Assembly (NCBI GenBank): GCA_041674745.1
Contig: JBAYVD010000016.1
Location: 13,573-77,572 of the forward strand
DNA: 64,000 bases
Reading direction: 5' to 3'
Source: UBA2040 sp041674745
Lineage (GTDB): Bacteria > Bacteroidota > Bacteroidia > Flavobacteriales_D > Crocinitomicaceae
In this document: positions 24,300 through 34,121 of the stretch, piece by piece
Layout of the letters: every line of letters starts with the position of its first letter
How positions within the stretch are numbered: the stretch's first letter is position 1
The notes under the pieces: generated by a model
Databases searched by the model: none
Told to the model about the DNA's origin: nothing
What the model saw: the letters and a program-made list of their open reading frames with translations, nothing else
Position numbers and translations under genes: made by a program

Positions 24300-27200
24300 T
24301 TATTTTTTCTCAATTACTTTCCAAATTGGCGTTCCATTTTGGGTGATTTGCATGAAATACAAACCGCTTTGCAAATTTGTTAAATCCAACGAAAATTCAG
24401 ATTCGTTTTGAACGGTCTGAGCAATTTTAGCGCCGTTGGTTCCATAAACAATTACCAAAGACGGATCGTTGGAAATCATTTTTACGTTGACAAACGAGGT
24501 GAAAGGATTGGGGTAAATCATAGCTTCTTTAGTGTTTTCTGTCAATCCTAAACAAGGATCAAAGGTTACGTTTACGTTGTTATTTCCTGAACAATTATTG
24601 GAATCAATTACCGTCAAAGTGTAATTGCCAGATGTGTTTACAGTAATCGTTACGGTTGTGTCGCCATTGCTCCAGGCATAAGCTTCATATCCGTTTGGAG
24701 CGGTTAATACAATTGGGCCATAATTTGCACAAGTCGTCGTGTCATTGCCCAATGAAATGATTGGACTGCTGTTTTCGATAACCGAAACAAAAACACTCGT
24801 ATCAGCACAAGCTTTCACGGAATTTTGCACGAATACAGCATAGTCACCGGCTTGACTTACCGTTAAAGACGTGTCAGCAACATTCAGCGAAGAGGAATTG
24901 TAGATCCAGTCAATCGTTGTACCAGCAACAGAGTCAATTGCTAAAAGAGTAGTTGAACCTTCACAGAATGCCAAATCACCACTGATTGCATTCGCGCCAG
25001 AAACTTCTACACATGTTTTAACTTCGTACACACTTAACGTGCTGCTTACCTCATTGGCCAACAATAGAATAGCATTTCCAGTTGGCGATTCTTCTTTTGT
25101 AATAAATAGGATTCCTTCGGATCCACGATCGGGCCCATTGGTTGCTACATCTCGGTTATTGTAGTATCCAACGTAAACTGGGGAAGTTGGGATGTTCACG
25201 TTAAAGATCATCGCGCCACCAATTCTTTCTAAGCCGACGAATAGGTAGTGATTTCCATCGATGGTTGTAGTCGTTACACCTTCTGGTTCTGGGCCTTTGT
25301 CATCGCTTCGGTTTTTTGTTGCAGCACTTCCGCCGTTGCTGGCATTGAAAAGAGCAGAATAAACGGTATCGCTAGAAATAATTTGTTCCAACAAGTCTTT
25401 TGAATCAAAAACCAATGTACCTGTATTAGCATCCCAAATGGAGAAAGATCTTCCACCCAAAACATGCAACTCATCAAAATCTCCATCATTGTCTGTGTCG
25501 CCAGTAACTTGCAGCGCATTCAATCGACCCATGAATTGGTTGTTTTTCAAAATATTTTGATCTGGAAAAGCAGCAGAATCCAACACCATGGATCCAATTC
25601 TTGCGGCATCCACAACTAAATTGTTTTCTCGAGCATCTCCTTCATTTGCGGTAAACAAATAGGTTGTTCCATTGATGGTGGAAGAGGCGATTGCATCCGG
25701 CATGTACGCACCTTTTACGGGTAAAGATTGAATTAAAATACTTCCACTTTGATCGGAAGGGTCCATTGCATTTCCTGAAGAATAATCAGACAATCCAAGT
25801 GGTCTCAATTCGATAACCGTTGCTGTTTGTATATCGATTACTGCCAACGCATTATGCTCTTGCACTGTTACGTATGCTTTTGTATTGTCAGCCGAGATAG
25901 TAATGTATTCAGGCTCTAAATCCTGAGCAACACTTGATGCTTGCGGAAAAAGACGAATGCCTTGCGCTCGTAATAATGAATCTTGACCGTTAAAAGATGT
26001 AAAAGTTGCGGAAGAAACATTTGCGTTCGTAAGTAAGGCAATTCCGGGTGTTAAATCGATTATTGAAATGGAACCTTCTGGATCATTCAAATAATCTATA
26101 GAAGGCTCGCCTTCATTTGCTGTCAACACTTTTGTGTAGTTTTTGTTGAAGGTAATCATATCGGGCATCGCACCTACGGTGACGCTGTTTAATAAATTTC
26201 CCAAAGTATCAAAGAAATATACTTTTCCATTGTCTTGAGGGTTCACACCTTCCATGGCTGCCACGATTAAACCATTGTGGGCAGCAACTGAATTAATACC
26301 ACCCAAAGTACTGATGTCAATAGATGAAACGATTACAGGACTACTTGGATTCGAAAAATCAACAATGTCCATTTTTTCACCTATACTGTTGGCGATAAAC
26401 AGACGTTGTGAAAGTGAATCATAGGCAACAATTTCGGATGAATTTGTTCCCTCTGCACCATTTGAAAAACTGGTCAACAATTCTAAATTCAACTGATTAC
26501 TAGGTGTCGGTGCAACATAATCGTTATCTTTTATATAAATAATTTGATAGCTATTTCCAACAACGGAACAATTGATTGTCCCTACAATTTTTAAGATCAA
26601 TCTTTCTGTTTTTTCCGCAAGGGCATCATCCACAATGGATACTGGAAAAAAGAATGTACCATTTTGATTGGCTGGAATTACCAACGTATCATTTGTTAGT
26701 GTATAATCATCATTTGCGGTTGCATTTGTCCAAGTCGACAAGCCAAAGATTATTTTTGCTTCGGAGCTATTGGCATTGCTAAAGGTAACAGCAATATTTG
26801 CACTTGTGCTGTCCTCAGAGCTAATTTGAATACTGTTAGTAACCGAAACATAACCCGGAGGATTGGTGGTTACCAAGGTAATTTCGGTGCTGTCGTTTGT
26901 AAATGCTGGATCAATTGTAAAAGCGCGCGTGCCTACCCAAGTGTTGGAAATTACATTGAATGTTCCTGTCGCTTTAATATAGCCTGCTCCTGCTTCTGGC
27001 GCGAAATAAGCCGTGGATAAAAGCTTGTCTCCATTGTATAAGTCATTGATCGGCAATTGGTAACCATCTGTTGCATTGAGCGATGCTCCGCCAATGGCTG
27101 TGCCATAAAAAACAGCGTCTGAAGGAACTGAACTGGCTGTGATACTAGAAATACTCTGACTGAATACAGCAATACCGTCGGCATTTCCACCACCATTTCC

Positions 27201-27596
27201 AAACGGCCCACTACCAGAATTTCCAAATCCATCACCATTTGTGGTTAAGGTATTTATCACACGTAGTTGTGTTCCGGTTGGAGCCATAAGTGAACCACCA
27301 ACATAAACTACATCTCCAGCTAAAACACTTCCAGTGTTAATTTCAAAACCATAGGTAATGGAACCTCCTTGTACCCAGCCCAAGGCCGTAGCATTTCCAT
27401 TGTTACTCACCACAATGGAATAGGGAGTAAGGGAAAAATCAATGTTTTGCGTGGCAACAAGCTCTACCCATTCATAAGGAGAATCCGTCCCGCTTGGATT
27501 AACAAAAATTTCACTTATCGCAAGTCCAGGATTTTGACCGAACCCATAAATACTTGAAAATAAAATAAATAGAGGGAATAATAATTTAGTTTTCAT
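24300..27596 (-). CDS. Choice-of-anchor I secreted protein with T9SS type A domain
   Basis: The product is 1,098 residues from ATG 27596, which begins the signal peptide MKTKLLFPLFILFSS; an upstream in-frame Met at 27623 is unlikely. A lamin-tail-like domain follows (LAISEIFVNPSG ... YEWVEL), then a Calx-beta-like stretch. Next is a beta-propeller region of the choice-of-anchor I type (VGAMPDMITFNKNYTKVLTANEGE, later LFTANEGDAREN). The end is a T9SS type A domain (IYPNPFTSFVNVKM ... GLYFMQI). Some relatives are annotated as alkaline phosphatase-like or esterase-like, but no catalytic motif is clear to me. The gene splits nusA from infB. Confidence 0.85.
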   Translation of the reverse strand: MKTKLLFPLFILFSSIYGFGQNPGLAISEIFVNPSGTDSPYEWVELVATQNIDFSLTPYSIVVSNNGNATALGWVQGGSITYGFEINTGSVLAGDVVYVGGSLMAPTGTQLRVINTLTTNGDGFGNSGSGPFGNGGGNADGIAVFSQSISSITASSVPSDAVFYGTAIGGASLNATDGYQLPINDLYNGDKLLSTAYFAPEAGAGYIKATGTFNVISNTWVGTRAFTIDPAFTNDSTEITLVTTNPPGYVSVTNSIQISSEDSTSANIAVTFSNANSSEAKIIFGLSTWTNATANDDYTLTNDTLVIPANQNGTFFFPVSIVDDALAEKTERLILKIVGTINCSVVGNSYQIIYIKDNDYVAPTPSNQLNLELLTSFSNGAEGTNSSEIVAYDSLSQRLFIANSIGEKMDIVDFSNPSSPVIVSSIDISTLGGINSVAAHNGLIVAAMEGVNPQDNGKVYFFDTLGNLLNSVTVGAMPDMITFNKNYTKVLTANEGEPSIDYLNDPEGSISIIDLTPGIALLTNANVSSATFTSFNGQDSLLRAQGIRLFPQASSVAQDLEPEYITISADNTKAYVTVQEHNALAVIDIQTATVIELRPLGLSDYSSGNAMDPSDQSGSILIQSLPVKGAYMPDAIASSTINGTTYLFTANEGDARENNLVVDAARIGSMVLDSAAFPDQNILKNNQFMGRLNALQVTGDTDNDGDFDELHVLGGRSFSIWDANTGTLVFDSKDLLEQIISSDTVYSALFNASNGGSAATKNRSDDKGPEPEGVTTTTIDGNHYLFVGLERIGGAMIFNVNIPTSPVYVGYYNNRDVATNGPDRGSEGILFITKEESPTGNAILLLANEVSSTLSVYEVKTCVEVSGANAISGDLAFCEGSTTLLAIDSVAGTTIDWIYNSSSLNVADTSLTVSQAGDYAVFVQNSVKACADTSVFVSVIENSSPIISLGNDTTTCANYGPIVLTAPNGYEAYAWSNGDTTVTITVNTSGNYTLTVIDSNNCSGNNNVNVTFDPCLGLTENTKEAMIYPNPFTSFVNVKMISNDPSLVIVYGTNGAKIAQTVQNESEFSLDLTNLQSGLYFMQITQNGTPIWKVIEKK

Positions 27597-27792
27597 ACAA
27601 TTTAATTTTACTACAAAGTTCACCCCAACTCGTTAGAAGCGTATTAACAGTGTGCAAACATTACATTATAAATCATCGTAAAAAGGCTTAACGGATGACA
27701 ACAAAAATTTAACAAACTATTTTTGCATCGAATATTTCTCAATAAATACGGGTAGTAAAAAAAACGAATGTGTTGGCTTACCCCTTCAAAGC

Positions 27793-27823
27793 TTGTAAAA
27801 GCGAGATAATTTATCTAATTTTG
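27793..27823 (+). promoter_or_regulatory. Upstream promoter P1 of infB
   Basis: TTG (27793-27795), 20 bases, TAATTTTG (27816-27823). Transcripts from here would enter the hairpin at 27845 almost immediately. It lies in the 448-base gap between the T9SS gene start and infB; the rest of that gap (27597-27790) shows no gene. Confidence 0.6.
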
Positions 27824-27844
27824 TCCTGATTTTTAGGAATACTC

Positions 27845-27870
27845 AAAAGGGGACCGTTGTCCCCTCTTTT
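27845..27870 (+). terminator. Leader terminator upstream of infB
   Basis: AAAAGGGGAC (27845-27854), loop CGTT, GTCCCC (27859-27864), TCTTTT. The GGGGAC-N4-GTCCCC stem is identical to that in the rimP leader and sits at a similar distance from its promoter. It would end P1 transcripts after about 40 bases unless antiterminated. Confidence 0.7.
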
Positions 27871-27924
27871 ATTGCTTGCACACTAAAAAGCACTAGTGTA
27901 AAGGGTATTAGCACAGTAACTGTT

Positions 27925-27954
27925 CTGAAAATTGTGGAATTAACAGTACATTTG
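27925..27954 (+). promoter_or_regulatory. Downstream promoter P2 of infB
   Basis: CTG (27925-27927), 19 bases, TACATTTG (27947-27954). It lies after the P1 hairpin and so would escape it. The leader to ATG 28045 is about 85 bases. Confidence 0.55.
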
Positions 27955-28044
27955 CGTCAATTCGTTGGTAGCGCAAAAAACGAATTAAACTCATTTTTGT
28001 CCTTGAAGTGAGTTGATAAAATAAAAAAGGATACAAAAGAATAT

Positions 28045-30900
28045 ATGGCGAATAGACCAATACGTTTAGGAAAAGCAGCAGGTGAACTCAATGTAGGAAT
28101 TTCTACATTGGTGGATTTCCTTGATTCCAAAGGAATAAAAATTGATTCGAATCCAAATACAAAGTTGGAGGGAGATCATTTTGAATTGTTGAGCACAGAG
28201 TTTGCTGCAGACTTTTCTTTGAAAGAAAGAACAAAACAACCTGTGCCTTCTCGTGAAAAAAGGGAAACCATTTCTTTGCGTGATCAGCGGGAAGAAGCGG
28301 CTCCAGCAAAAGAAGATTCAAAACCAGTTGTGGAAGAAGTTGTTCCCACTCCTACACCAGCACCAGCTCCTGAGCCGGAACCAATTGTAGAAACAGTTGT
28401 CGAAAAAGCGCCTGAGCCAACACCAACACCTGAGCCAACTCCAGAACCTGTTCAAGAAACGGCAAAAGAAGTGGCAAAAGAAGAAGTTGTGGTGGAACAA
28501 CCCAAAACCGAAGAATCAACTTCTGATTTGAAAGTGATTGGAAAAATAGATTTGGATGCTATCAATTCCAAAACTCGTCCGAACAAAAAAACACAGGAAG
28601 AGAAAAAAGAAGAGAAAGCCGCAGCCGCTGAAGTTACGAAAAAAGTCATGGCATCTGCTCCAAAACCGGCTGAACCAGTAAAGACTGAGGCACCAAAAGA
28701 GGAGCCAAAAGAAATTGAAACCATTCGTGTAGAATCCAGAAGATTGACGGGTCCTACTGTTTTGGGTAAAATAGAATTACCGGTTGAACGACCGAAAACG
28801 TCCAACAAACCGAGCGATGCCGATCGTAAAAAACGCAAAAGAATTAAAAAACCAGATCCTGCAAAACCAACGCATGCACCCGGTACACCCAATCCAAATG
28901 CTGGAAATGGGAACGGACCGCGTGGAGCCAACGGAGGCGGAGGAGCTGCCAACAAACGATTCGATAAAAATGCCCCAAGAACACCGAAGGCAGAAATTAC
29001 CGAGAAGGATATTGAAAAAGAAATCAAGGATACTTTGGCAAGACTTTCCAATAAGGGAGGGAAATCCAAAGCGTCTAAAAACCGTCGAGCGAAACGTGAT
29101 GTAAATGCACAACGTCGTGAGATGGAAATGATGGAACAAGAAGCACAAGAAAGATTCATTAAGCTTTCTGAGTTTGTGACCGTTTCAGAGTTGGCAAGTA
29201 TGATGAGTGTTCAACCAACTCAAGTCATTTCAGCTTGTATGTCATTGGGTATTTTTGCTTCTATCAACCAACGTTTGGATGCCGAAACGATTCAAATTGT
29301 AGCGGAAGAATTTGGTTTCCAAACGGAATTCGTGAGTGCTGAAGTACAAGATGCCATCACGGTTGTTGAAGACAAAGAAGAAGATTTAGTGGCACGTCCA
29401 CCAATCATTACGGTGATGGGACACGTCGATCACGGTAAAACATCCTTGTTGGATAGAATTCGAAATGAAAACGTAATCGAAGGAGAAGCCGGAGGAATCA
29501 CGCAGCACATTGGTGCGTATTCTGTGGTCTTGAAAAACGGACGTCGTTTGACATTCTTGGATACACCAGGTCACGAAGCCTTTACGGCGATGCGTGCTCG
29601 TGGTGCACAAGTAACGGATGTTGCCATCATTATTGTGGCGGCAGATGATGACGTGATGCCACAAACAAAAGAGGCGATTTCTCATGCGCAAGCTGCAGAC
29701 GTACCGATGGTATTTGCCATTAATAAAATTGATAGACCAGGAGCAAATCCTGACAGAATCCGCGAACAATTGTCAGCCATGAATATCTTGGTGGAAGAAT
29801 GGGGTGGAAAATACCAATGTCAAGAAATTTCAGCCAAACAAGGGTTGAACATCGAAGAATTATTGGAAAAAGTATTGTTGGAAGCAGACGTGTTGGATTT
29901 GAAAGCCAATCCAAACAAACGAGCTTTGGGTACGGTGATCGAATCTTCATTGGACAAAGGAAAAGGATATGTAACCAACATGTTGGTGGAATCTGGAACC
30001 TTGCATGTGGGAGATATCGTATTGGTTGGAAGAAATTTCGGTCGTGTTCGAGCTATGCATGATGAACACGGTGTAATTTTGAAAGAAGCAGGCCCTTCTT
30101 GTCCCGTTCAGATTTTGGGTATCAACGGTGCGCCAAGTGCTGGGGACAAATTCCACATCTTGGAAGACGAGCGTGAGGCGCGTACAATTGCTACGAAAAG
30201 AGAACAATTGTACCGTGAACAAGGTTTGCGTACAACGAAACATATTACGTTGGATGAAATCGGTCGTCGTTTGGCGATTGGCGATTTCAAGGAGTTGAAC
30301 TTGATCGTGAAAGGTGACGTGGATGGTTCCATCGAAGCCTTGGCGGATTCCTTGTTGAACTTGTCAACGGAAGAAATTGCCATCCGGGTAGTTCACAAAG
30401 GTGTTGGAGCCATCTCCGAGGCCGATGTCAACTTGGCTTCTGCATCCGATGCAATTATCGTAGGTTTCCAAGTGAGACCGACATTAGGAGCAAGAAAATT
30501 GGCCGAACAAGAAGAAATCGATATCCGATTGTACTCTGTCATCTACAAAGCAATCGAAGAAATCAAATCGGCGATGGAAGGCATGTTGTCACCAGATATC
30601 GAAGAGAAAGTATTGGGTTCTGCCGAAATTCGCGAAACATTCGACATCACGAAAGTGGGAACCATTGCAGGATGTTATGTCTTGGATGGAACCATCAAGC
30701 GTACGTCAAAAATACGCGTTATCCGCGACGGAATTGTCGTTCACACAGGTCATTTGGGCTCGTTAAAACGTTTCAAAGACGACGTGAAAGAAGTGAAAAA
30801 CAACTACGAATGTGGTTTGAACATTGATAAATTCAACGACATCAAAGTGGGTGATATCGTGGAAGCATTCGAAGAGGTGGAAGTTGCACGTAAATTGTAA
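28045..30900 (+). CDS. infB: Translation initiation factor IF-2
   Basis: The 951-residue GTPase delivers initiator tRNA to the 30S subunit. An IF2_N-like helical domain (1-60) precedes a long Pro/Glu/Lys-rich linker (about 65-330). A second IF2_N domain lies around 375-430. The G domain carries G1 GHVDHGKT (about 459-466), DTPGHE and NKID, then domains II-IV. The linker codons are repetitive (alternating Pro and Glu), a common place for length variation. The ATG at 28045 has an AAAGGA ribosome binding site. A terminator follows. Confidence 0.96.
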   Translation: MANRPIRLGKAAGELNVGISTLVDFLDSKGIKIDSNPNTKLEGDHFELLSTEFAADFSLKERTKQPVPSREKRETISLRDQREEAAPAKEDSKPVVEEVVPTPTPAPAPEPEPIVETVVEKAPEPTPTPEPTPEPVQETAKEVAKEEVVVEQPKTEESTSDLKVIGKIDLDAINSKTRPNKKTQEEKKEEKAAAAEVTKKVMASAPKPAEPVKTEAPKEEPKEIETIRVESRRLTGPTVLGKIELPVERPKTSNKPSDADRKKRKRIKKPDPAKPTHAPGTPNPNAGNGNGPRGANGGGGAANKRFDKNAPRTPKAEITEKDIEKEIKDTLARLSNKGGKSKASKNRRAKRDVNAQRREMEMMEQEAQERFIKLSEFVTVSELASMMSVQPTQVISACMSLGIFASINQRLDAETIQIVAEEFGFQTEFVSAEVQDAITVVEDKEEDLVARPPIITVMGHVDHGKTSLLDRIRNENVIEGEAGGITQHIGAYSVVLKNGRRLTFLDTPGHEAFTAMRARGAQVTDVAIIIVAADDDVMPQTKEAISHAQAADVPMVFAINKIDRPGANPDRIREQLSAMNILVEEWGGKYQCQEISAKQGLNIEELLEKVLLEADVLDLKANPNKRALGTVIESSLDKGKGYVTNMLVESGTLHVGDIVLVGRNFGRVRAMHDEHGVILKEAGPSCPVQILGINGAPSAGDKFHILEDEREARTIATKREQLYREQGLRTTKHITLDEIGRRLAIGDFKELNLIVKGDVDGSIEALADSLLNLSTEEIAIRVVHKGVGAISEADVNLASASDAIIVGFQVRPTLGARKLAEQEEIDIRLYSVIYKAIEEIKSAMEGMLSPDIEEKVLGSAEIRETFDITKVGTIAGCYVLDGTIKRTSKIRVIRDGIVVHTGHLGSLKRFKDDVKEVKNNYECGLNIDKFNDIKVGDIVEAFEEVEVARKL

Positions 30901-30921
30901 GCAATCCTTTAATAGAATTGT

Positions 30922-30954
30922 AAGCCGTTTTCTTTACGAGAACGGCTTTTTTTA
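30922..30954 (+). terminator. Terminator of infB
   Basis: AAGCCGTTTTC pairs with GAGAACGGCTT (one G-T pair, loop TTTAC), followed by TTTTT. Confidence 0.9.
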
Positions 30955-31011
30955 TGCATTTTTCGCAATTCAGAATCACGAGAAAGGCGTATCTTGCACG
31001 CTTATTTTAGC

Positions 31012-31019
31012 TAACTTTG
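31012..31019 (+). promoter_or_regulatory. Probable -7 box upstream of tatA
   Basis: TAACTTTG matches TAnnTTTG; the only TTG upstream is 15 bases away, closer than usual. It is the best candidate start for the long tatA-to-thioesterase gene series. Confidence 0.5.
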
Positions 31020-31035
31020 TGTAAAATTTTAGATT

Positions 31036-31221
31036 ATGATGATTTTAGGCGTATTCGGTCCTTGGCAGGTAATTGCTATTTTGGTTGTTGCATTGCTTCT
31101 TTTTGGAGGTAAAAAAATTCCAGAATTGATGAAAGGATTAGGAAAAGGAGTGAAAGAATTCAAAGATGCGACAGCAAAAGATCCATCCGAGGAAGTGTCG
31201 AAAGATACAGAGGTAAAATAA
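31036..31221 (+). CDS. tatA: Twin-arginine translocase subunit TatA/E
   Basis: The 61-residue protein has one N-terminal membrane helix (VIAILVVALLLF), then the FGGKKIPELMKGLGKGVKEFK hinge and amphipathic helix, then an acidic tail. This is the pore-forming component of folded-protein export. The ATG at 31039 is an equally possible start. tatC is not nearby. It lies 13 bases before gatA. Confidence 0.92.
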   Translation: MMILGVFGPWQVIAILVVALLLFGGKKIPELMKGLGKGVKEFKDATAKDPSEEVSKDTEVK

Positions 31222-31234
31222 CTCTTTTTTATAC

Positions 31235-32650
31235 ATGTTGAAGAACTACAGCGAAGTAAAAATGGCTTTGGCTGATGGTCTATCTGTGGTAGACATCGTC
31301 AAAACCTATCTCAATAGAATTGAAGAAAACCGTGATTTGAATGCTTTTTTGGAAGTGTTCGAAGTATCTGCTTTGGAGCAAGCGCAGCGAGTTGATGAGA
31401 AAATCAAAAACGGCAATGCGGGTAGACTGGCCGGAATGGTGATTGGTTTGAAAGACAATATTTGTTACAAAGACCACAAAGTTTCGGCATCCTCCAAAAT
31501 TCTAGAAGGTTTTACCTCGCTTTACTCCGCTACGGTAGTAGCAAAATTATTGGCGGAAGATGCGGTGATTATTGGCCGACTGAATTGCGATGAATTTGCG
31601 ATGGGTTCTTCCAATGAAAATTCAGCATTCGGTCCAGTAAAAAACCCGATTAATAAAAGTTTGGTTCCTGGTGGCTCTTCTGGAGGTTCAGCGGCTGCAG
31701 TTGCGGCAGGTTTGTGCACAGTAGCTTTGGGAAGCGATACAGGTGGTTCGATTCGTCAACCAGCATCGTTTACTGGAACGTTTGGTATGAAACCAACCTA
31801 CGGTCGAATCAGTCGTTTTGGATTGATTGCTTACGCTTCGTCGTTCGATCAAATCGGACCGTTTACCAATTCATTGGAAGACAATGCGCTTCTTTTGGAA
31901 ATAATGGCTGGAAAAGATGAAAACGATGGAACTTCCTCTTCAAAATCGGTTGCAGACTATACCAATTTTGAAAACACAGGAAAAAAGAAAATTGCTGTTA
32001 TTTCTGAATGTTTGAACCACGAAGGACTCGATCCTGCAGTGAAAAAACAATTGGATTCAACAATTGAACAATTGAAAGCAGCCGGTCACGAAGTACAACA
32101 GGTGAGTTTTCCGTATTTGGATTACATGGTGCCCACGTATTATGTGTTGACAACAGCAGAAGCTTCGTCCAACTTATCCCGTTTCGATGGGGTTCACTAC
32201 GGACACAGAAGTCAAGTGGCAGTTGGTGTTGAAGAAACGTATAAAAAATCACGTTCGGAAGGATTTGGTCCGGAAGTACAGCGCAGAATAATGGCAGGAA
32301 CTTTCGTTTTGTCACATGGTTATTACGATGCGTTCTATACCAAAGGTCAAAAAGTGAGAGCGGTTCTGAAAAGAAGAACAGACGAAATTTTGGCAGATGT
32401 AGATTTTATCTTGACGCCTACGACACCTGCGGCTGCTTTTCCGTTGAATGGTGTGAAAGACCCGATACAAATGTATTTGCAAGATATCTTTACCGTACAT
32501 GCGAACTTGACGGGGAATCCAGCTATTTCGCTTCCTATTGGAAAAAATGCAGAAGGATTGCCATTTGGTATCCAAATCATGGCGCGAAACTTCGAAGAAA
32601 AAGAAATGTACGGTTTTTGTAATGAATTGCTAGAATTAGCACAAAAATAG
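31235..32650 (+). CDS. gatA: Glu-tRNA(Gln)/Asp-tRNA(Asn) amidotransferase subunit A
   Basis: The 471-residue amidase releases ammonia from glutamine for transamidation of mischarged tRNA. The Ser-cisSer-Lys triad is intact: Lys73 in GLKDNI, Ser148 in PGGSSGGS and Ser172 in SDTGGSIRQP, with the spacing seen in characterised GatA. gatB and gatC are not in the window. The gene is followed 3 bases later by the transglycosylase. Confidence 0.95.
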   Translation: MLKNYSEVKMALADGLSVVDIVKTYLNRIEENRDLNAFLEVFEVSALEQAQRVDEKIKNGNAGRLAGMVIGLKDNICYKDHKVSASSKILEGFTSLYSATVVAKLLAEDAVIIGRLNCDEFAMGSSNENSAFGPVKNPINKSLVPGGSSGGSAAAVAAGLCTVALGSDTGGSIRQPASFTGTFGMKPTYGRISRFGLIAYASSFDQIGPFTNSLEDNALLLEIMAGKDENDGTSSSKSVADYTNFENTGKKKIAVISECLNHEGLDPAVKKQLDSTIEQLKAAGHEVQQVSFPYLDYMVPTYYVLTTAEASSNLSRFDGVHYGHRSQVAVGVEETYKKSRSEGFGPEVQRRIMAGTFVLSHGYYDAFYTKGQKVRAVLKRRTDEILADVDFILTPTTPAAAFPLNGVKDPIQMYLQDIFTVHANLTGNPAISLPIGKNAEGLPFGIQIMARNFEEKEMYGFCNELLELAQK

Positions 32651-32653
32651 AGA

Positions 32654-34114
32654 ATGAAGAAAGCAATCATCGCCTTTTTAATAGGAATCAGTTTCAACGC
32701 GGCAGCGCAAGTTACCGTTAGCCCCGAAGGTGAGCGATTTGTTTCGATGGTAGAACAAAGTTTAAACGCTTTTTATGCAGAATATGCAAATGGGACCAAC
32801 TACGATTCCATCATGAAGGCACTGAATTACGAAGCCAACGAAATTCCTGAATTTTCAGACGAAGTATATTGCCAGCGATTGGCTTTACTAGACAACATGA
32901 GTCCGTTTGAGTTTGCTTGCAATGCCCCTTCTTTGTCGATTGTCAAATATTTTGTGGCCAATCGACGCAACTTTGCGCGGGTGGTTTTGGGCAGAAGTGC
33001 TTTGTATTTCGATTTGTTTGAAGAAACATTGGCGAAATACGATATGCCCGTTGAACTGAAATATTTGGCGGTAATTGAAAGTGGATTGCGACCGCAAGTG
33101 AAATCGAGAGCGGGAGCTTTGGGTTTGTGGCAATTCATGTACCGCACAGGTTTGTATTATGGATTGAATGAAAACTCCTACATCGACGAACGAATGGATC
33201 CCGTTTTGGCAACCGATGCGGCTTGTCGTTATTTGAAAAAACTCTACGAGATTTATAACGATTGGAACATGGCGCTGGCAGCATACAACGCTGGACCAGG
33301 GAATGTGAACAAAGCCATTCGACGTTCTGGAGGAAAAACAACTTATTGGGAAGTGCGTCCTTTTTTACCGAGAGAAACACAAGGATATGTTCCTAATTTC
33401 ATTGGAGCGGCTTATTTATTGACCTACCACAAAGAACACAATATTGTTCCTTTTCCCGCGAAAATTCACAATGCCCAACTCGATACGCTTTGTTTGAAAA
33501 ATGGCGTTCGAATGGAGAGAATTACGGAATTGACAGGCTGGGATTTGGATGAAATCAAAGCCTTGAATCCAATTTACAAAACCAATTACATTCCAAAAAC
33601 AGATCCGCCACAGTGCATTACAGGACCGATGATTGAGATCGGAAAAATTATCCCAATTGAGGACCAATTGTATGCCCCAGTAAAAGTAGAAGAACCAGTA
33701 TTGGATTCCACTGCTTTGTTGGATTCTACAACTGCTGTAGTAGAAGAAAATGGACCGGTCGTGCCGGCCGTGAAAGTGGTTGACGAAGGAAAAGTAATTT
33801 TACATACCGTTCGACGAGGGGAATCACTGAATAGCATTGCCCAAGAATATGGCGTAACCATTGCCGATATTCAAAGTTGGAACAATCTTACTGGAACTAG
33901 GCTAAACGCAGGACAACGATTGAAAATCGGAGGTAAAGCGGGTGCAGCACCTGTGAAACCAAAACCGGTAGTAAAAACGTACACAGTTCGTTCCGGTGAT
34001 ACTTTCTCAAAAATTGCCCAACGCCATGGATTGACGCAAACGCAATTGAAAAGATTGAATCCAGGCGTGAATGTGAGTCGTTTGGATATTGGTCAAAAAT
34101 TACGCGTTAAATAA
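32654..34114 (+). CDS. Membrane-bound lytic transglycosylase with two LysM domains
   Basis: MltD-like murein hydrolase. A signal peptide (MKKAIIAFLIGISFNAAAQ) is followed by an SLT domain with catalytic Glu142 in IESGLRP, then SRAGALGLWQFM and AAYNAGPGNV. Two LysM peptidoglycan-binding repeats sit at 383-425 and 442-485. It cleaves glycan strands to give 1,6-anhydro ends. The signal peptide has no lipobox, unlike E. coli MltD, so I leave the symbol blank. Confidence 0.92.
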   Translation: MKKAIIAFLIGISFNAAAQVTVSPEGERFVSMVEQSLNAFYAEYANGTNYDSIMKALNYEANEIPEFSDEVYCQRLALLDNMSPFEFACNAPSLSIVKYFVANRRNFARVVLGRSALYFDLFEETLAKYDMPVELKYLAVIESGLRPQVKSRAGALGLWQFMYRTGLYYGLNENSYIDERMDPVLATDAACRYLKKLYEIYNDWNMALAAYNAGPGNVNKAIRRSGGKTTYWEVRPFLPRETQGYVPNFIGAAYLLTYHKEHNIVPFPAKIHNAQLDTLCLKNGVRMERITELTGWDLDEIKALNPIYKTNYIPKTDPPQCITGPMIEIGKIIPIEDQLYAPVKVEEPVLDSTALLDSTTAVVEENGPVVPAVKVVDEGKVILHTVRRGESLNSIAQEYGVTIADIQSWNNLTGTRLNAGQRLKIGGKAGAAPVKPKPVVKTYTVRSGDTFSKIAQRHGLTQTQLKRLNPGVNVSRLDIGQKLRVK

Positions 34115-34121
34115 TTGGAGT

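Noticed and set aside
24300..27596. Alkaline phosphatase or esterase identity for the large protein between nusA and infB
   Set aside because: Database names of this kind exist for choice-of-anchor I proteins, but I could see no phosphatase or esterase active-site motif, so no enzyme function is claimed.
27880..27945. A tRNA or small structured RNA in the infB upstream gap (CACTAGTG and CAGTAACTG palindromes)
   Set aside because: The palindromes are short and no cloverleaf or longer fold could be traced by eye.
31774..31930. Many additional open frames of 60-150 codons on the opposite strand of gatA, infB, atpA and other genes
   Set aside because: They lie wholly inside well-identified genes, lack ribosome binding sites and show no protein-like features; they are shadows of the real frames.
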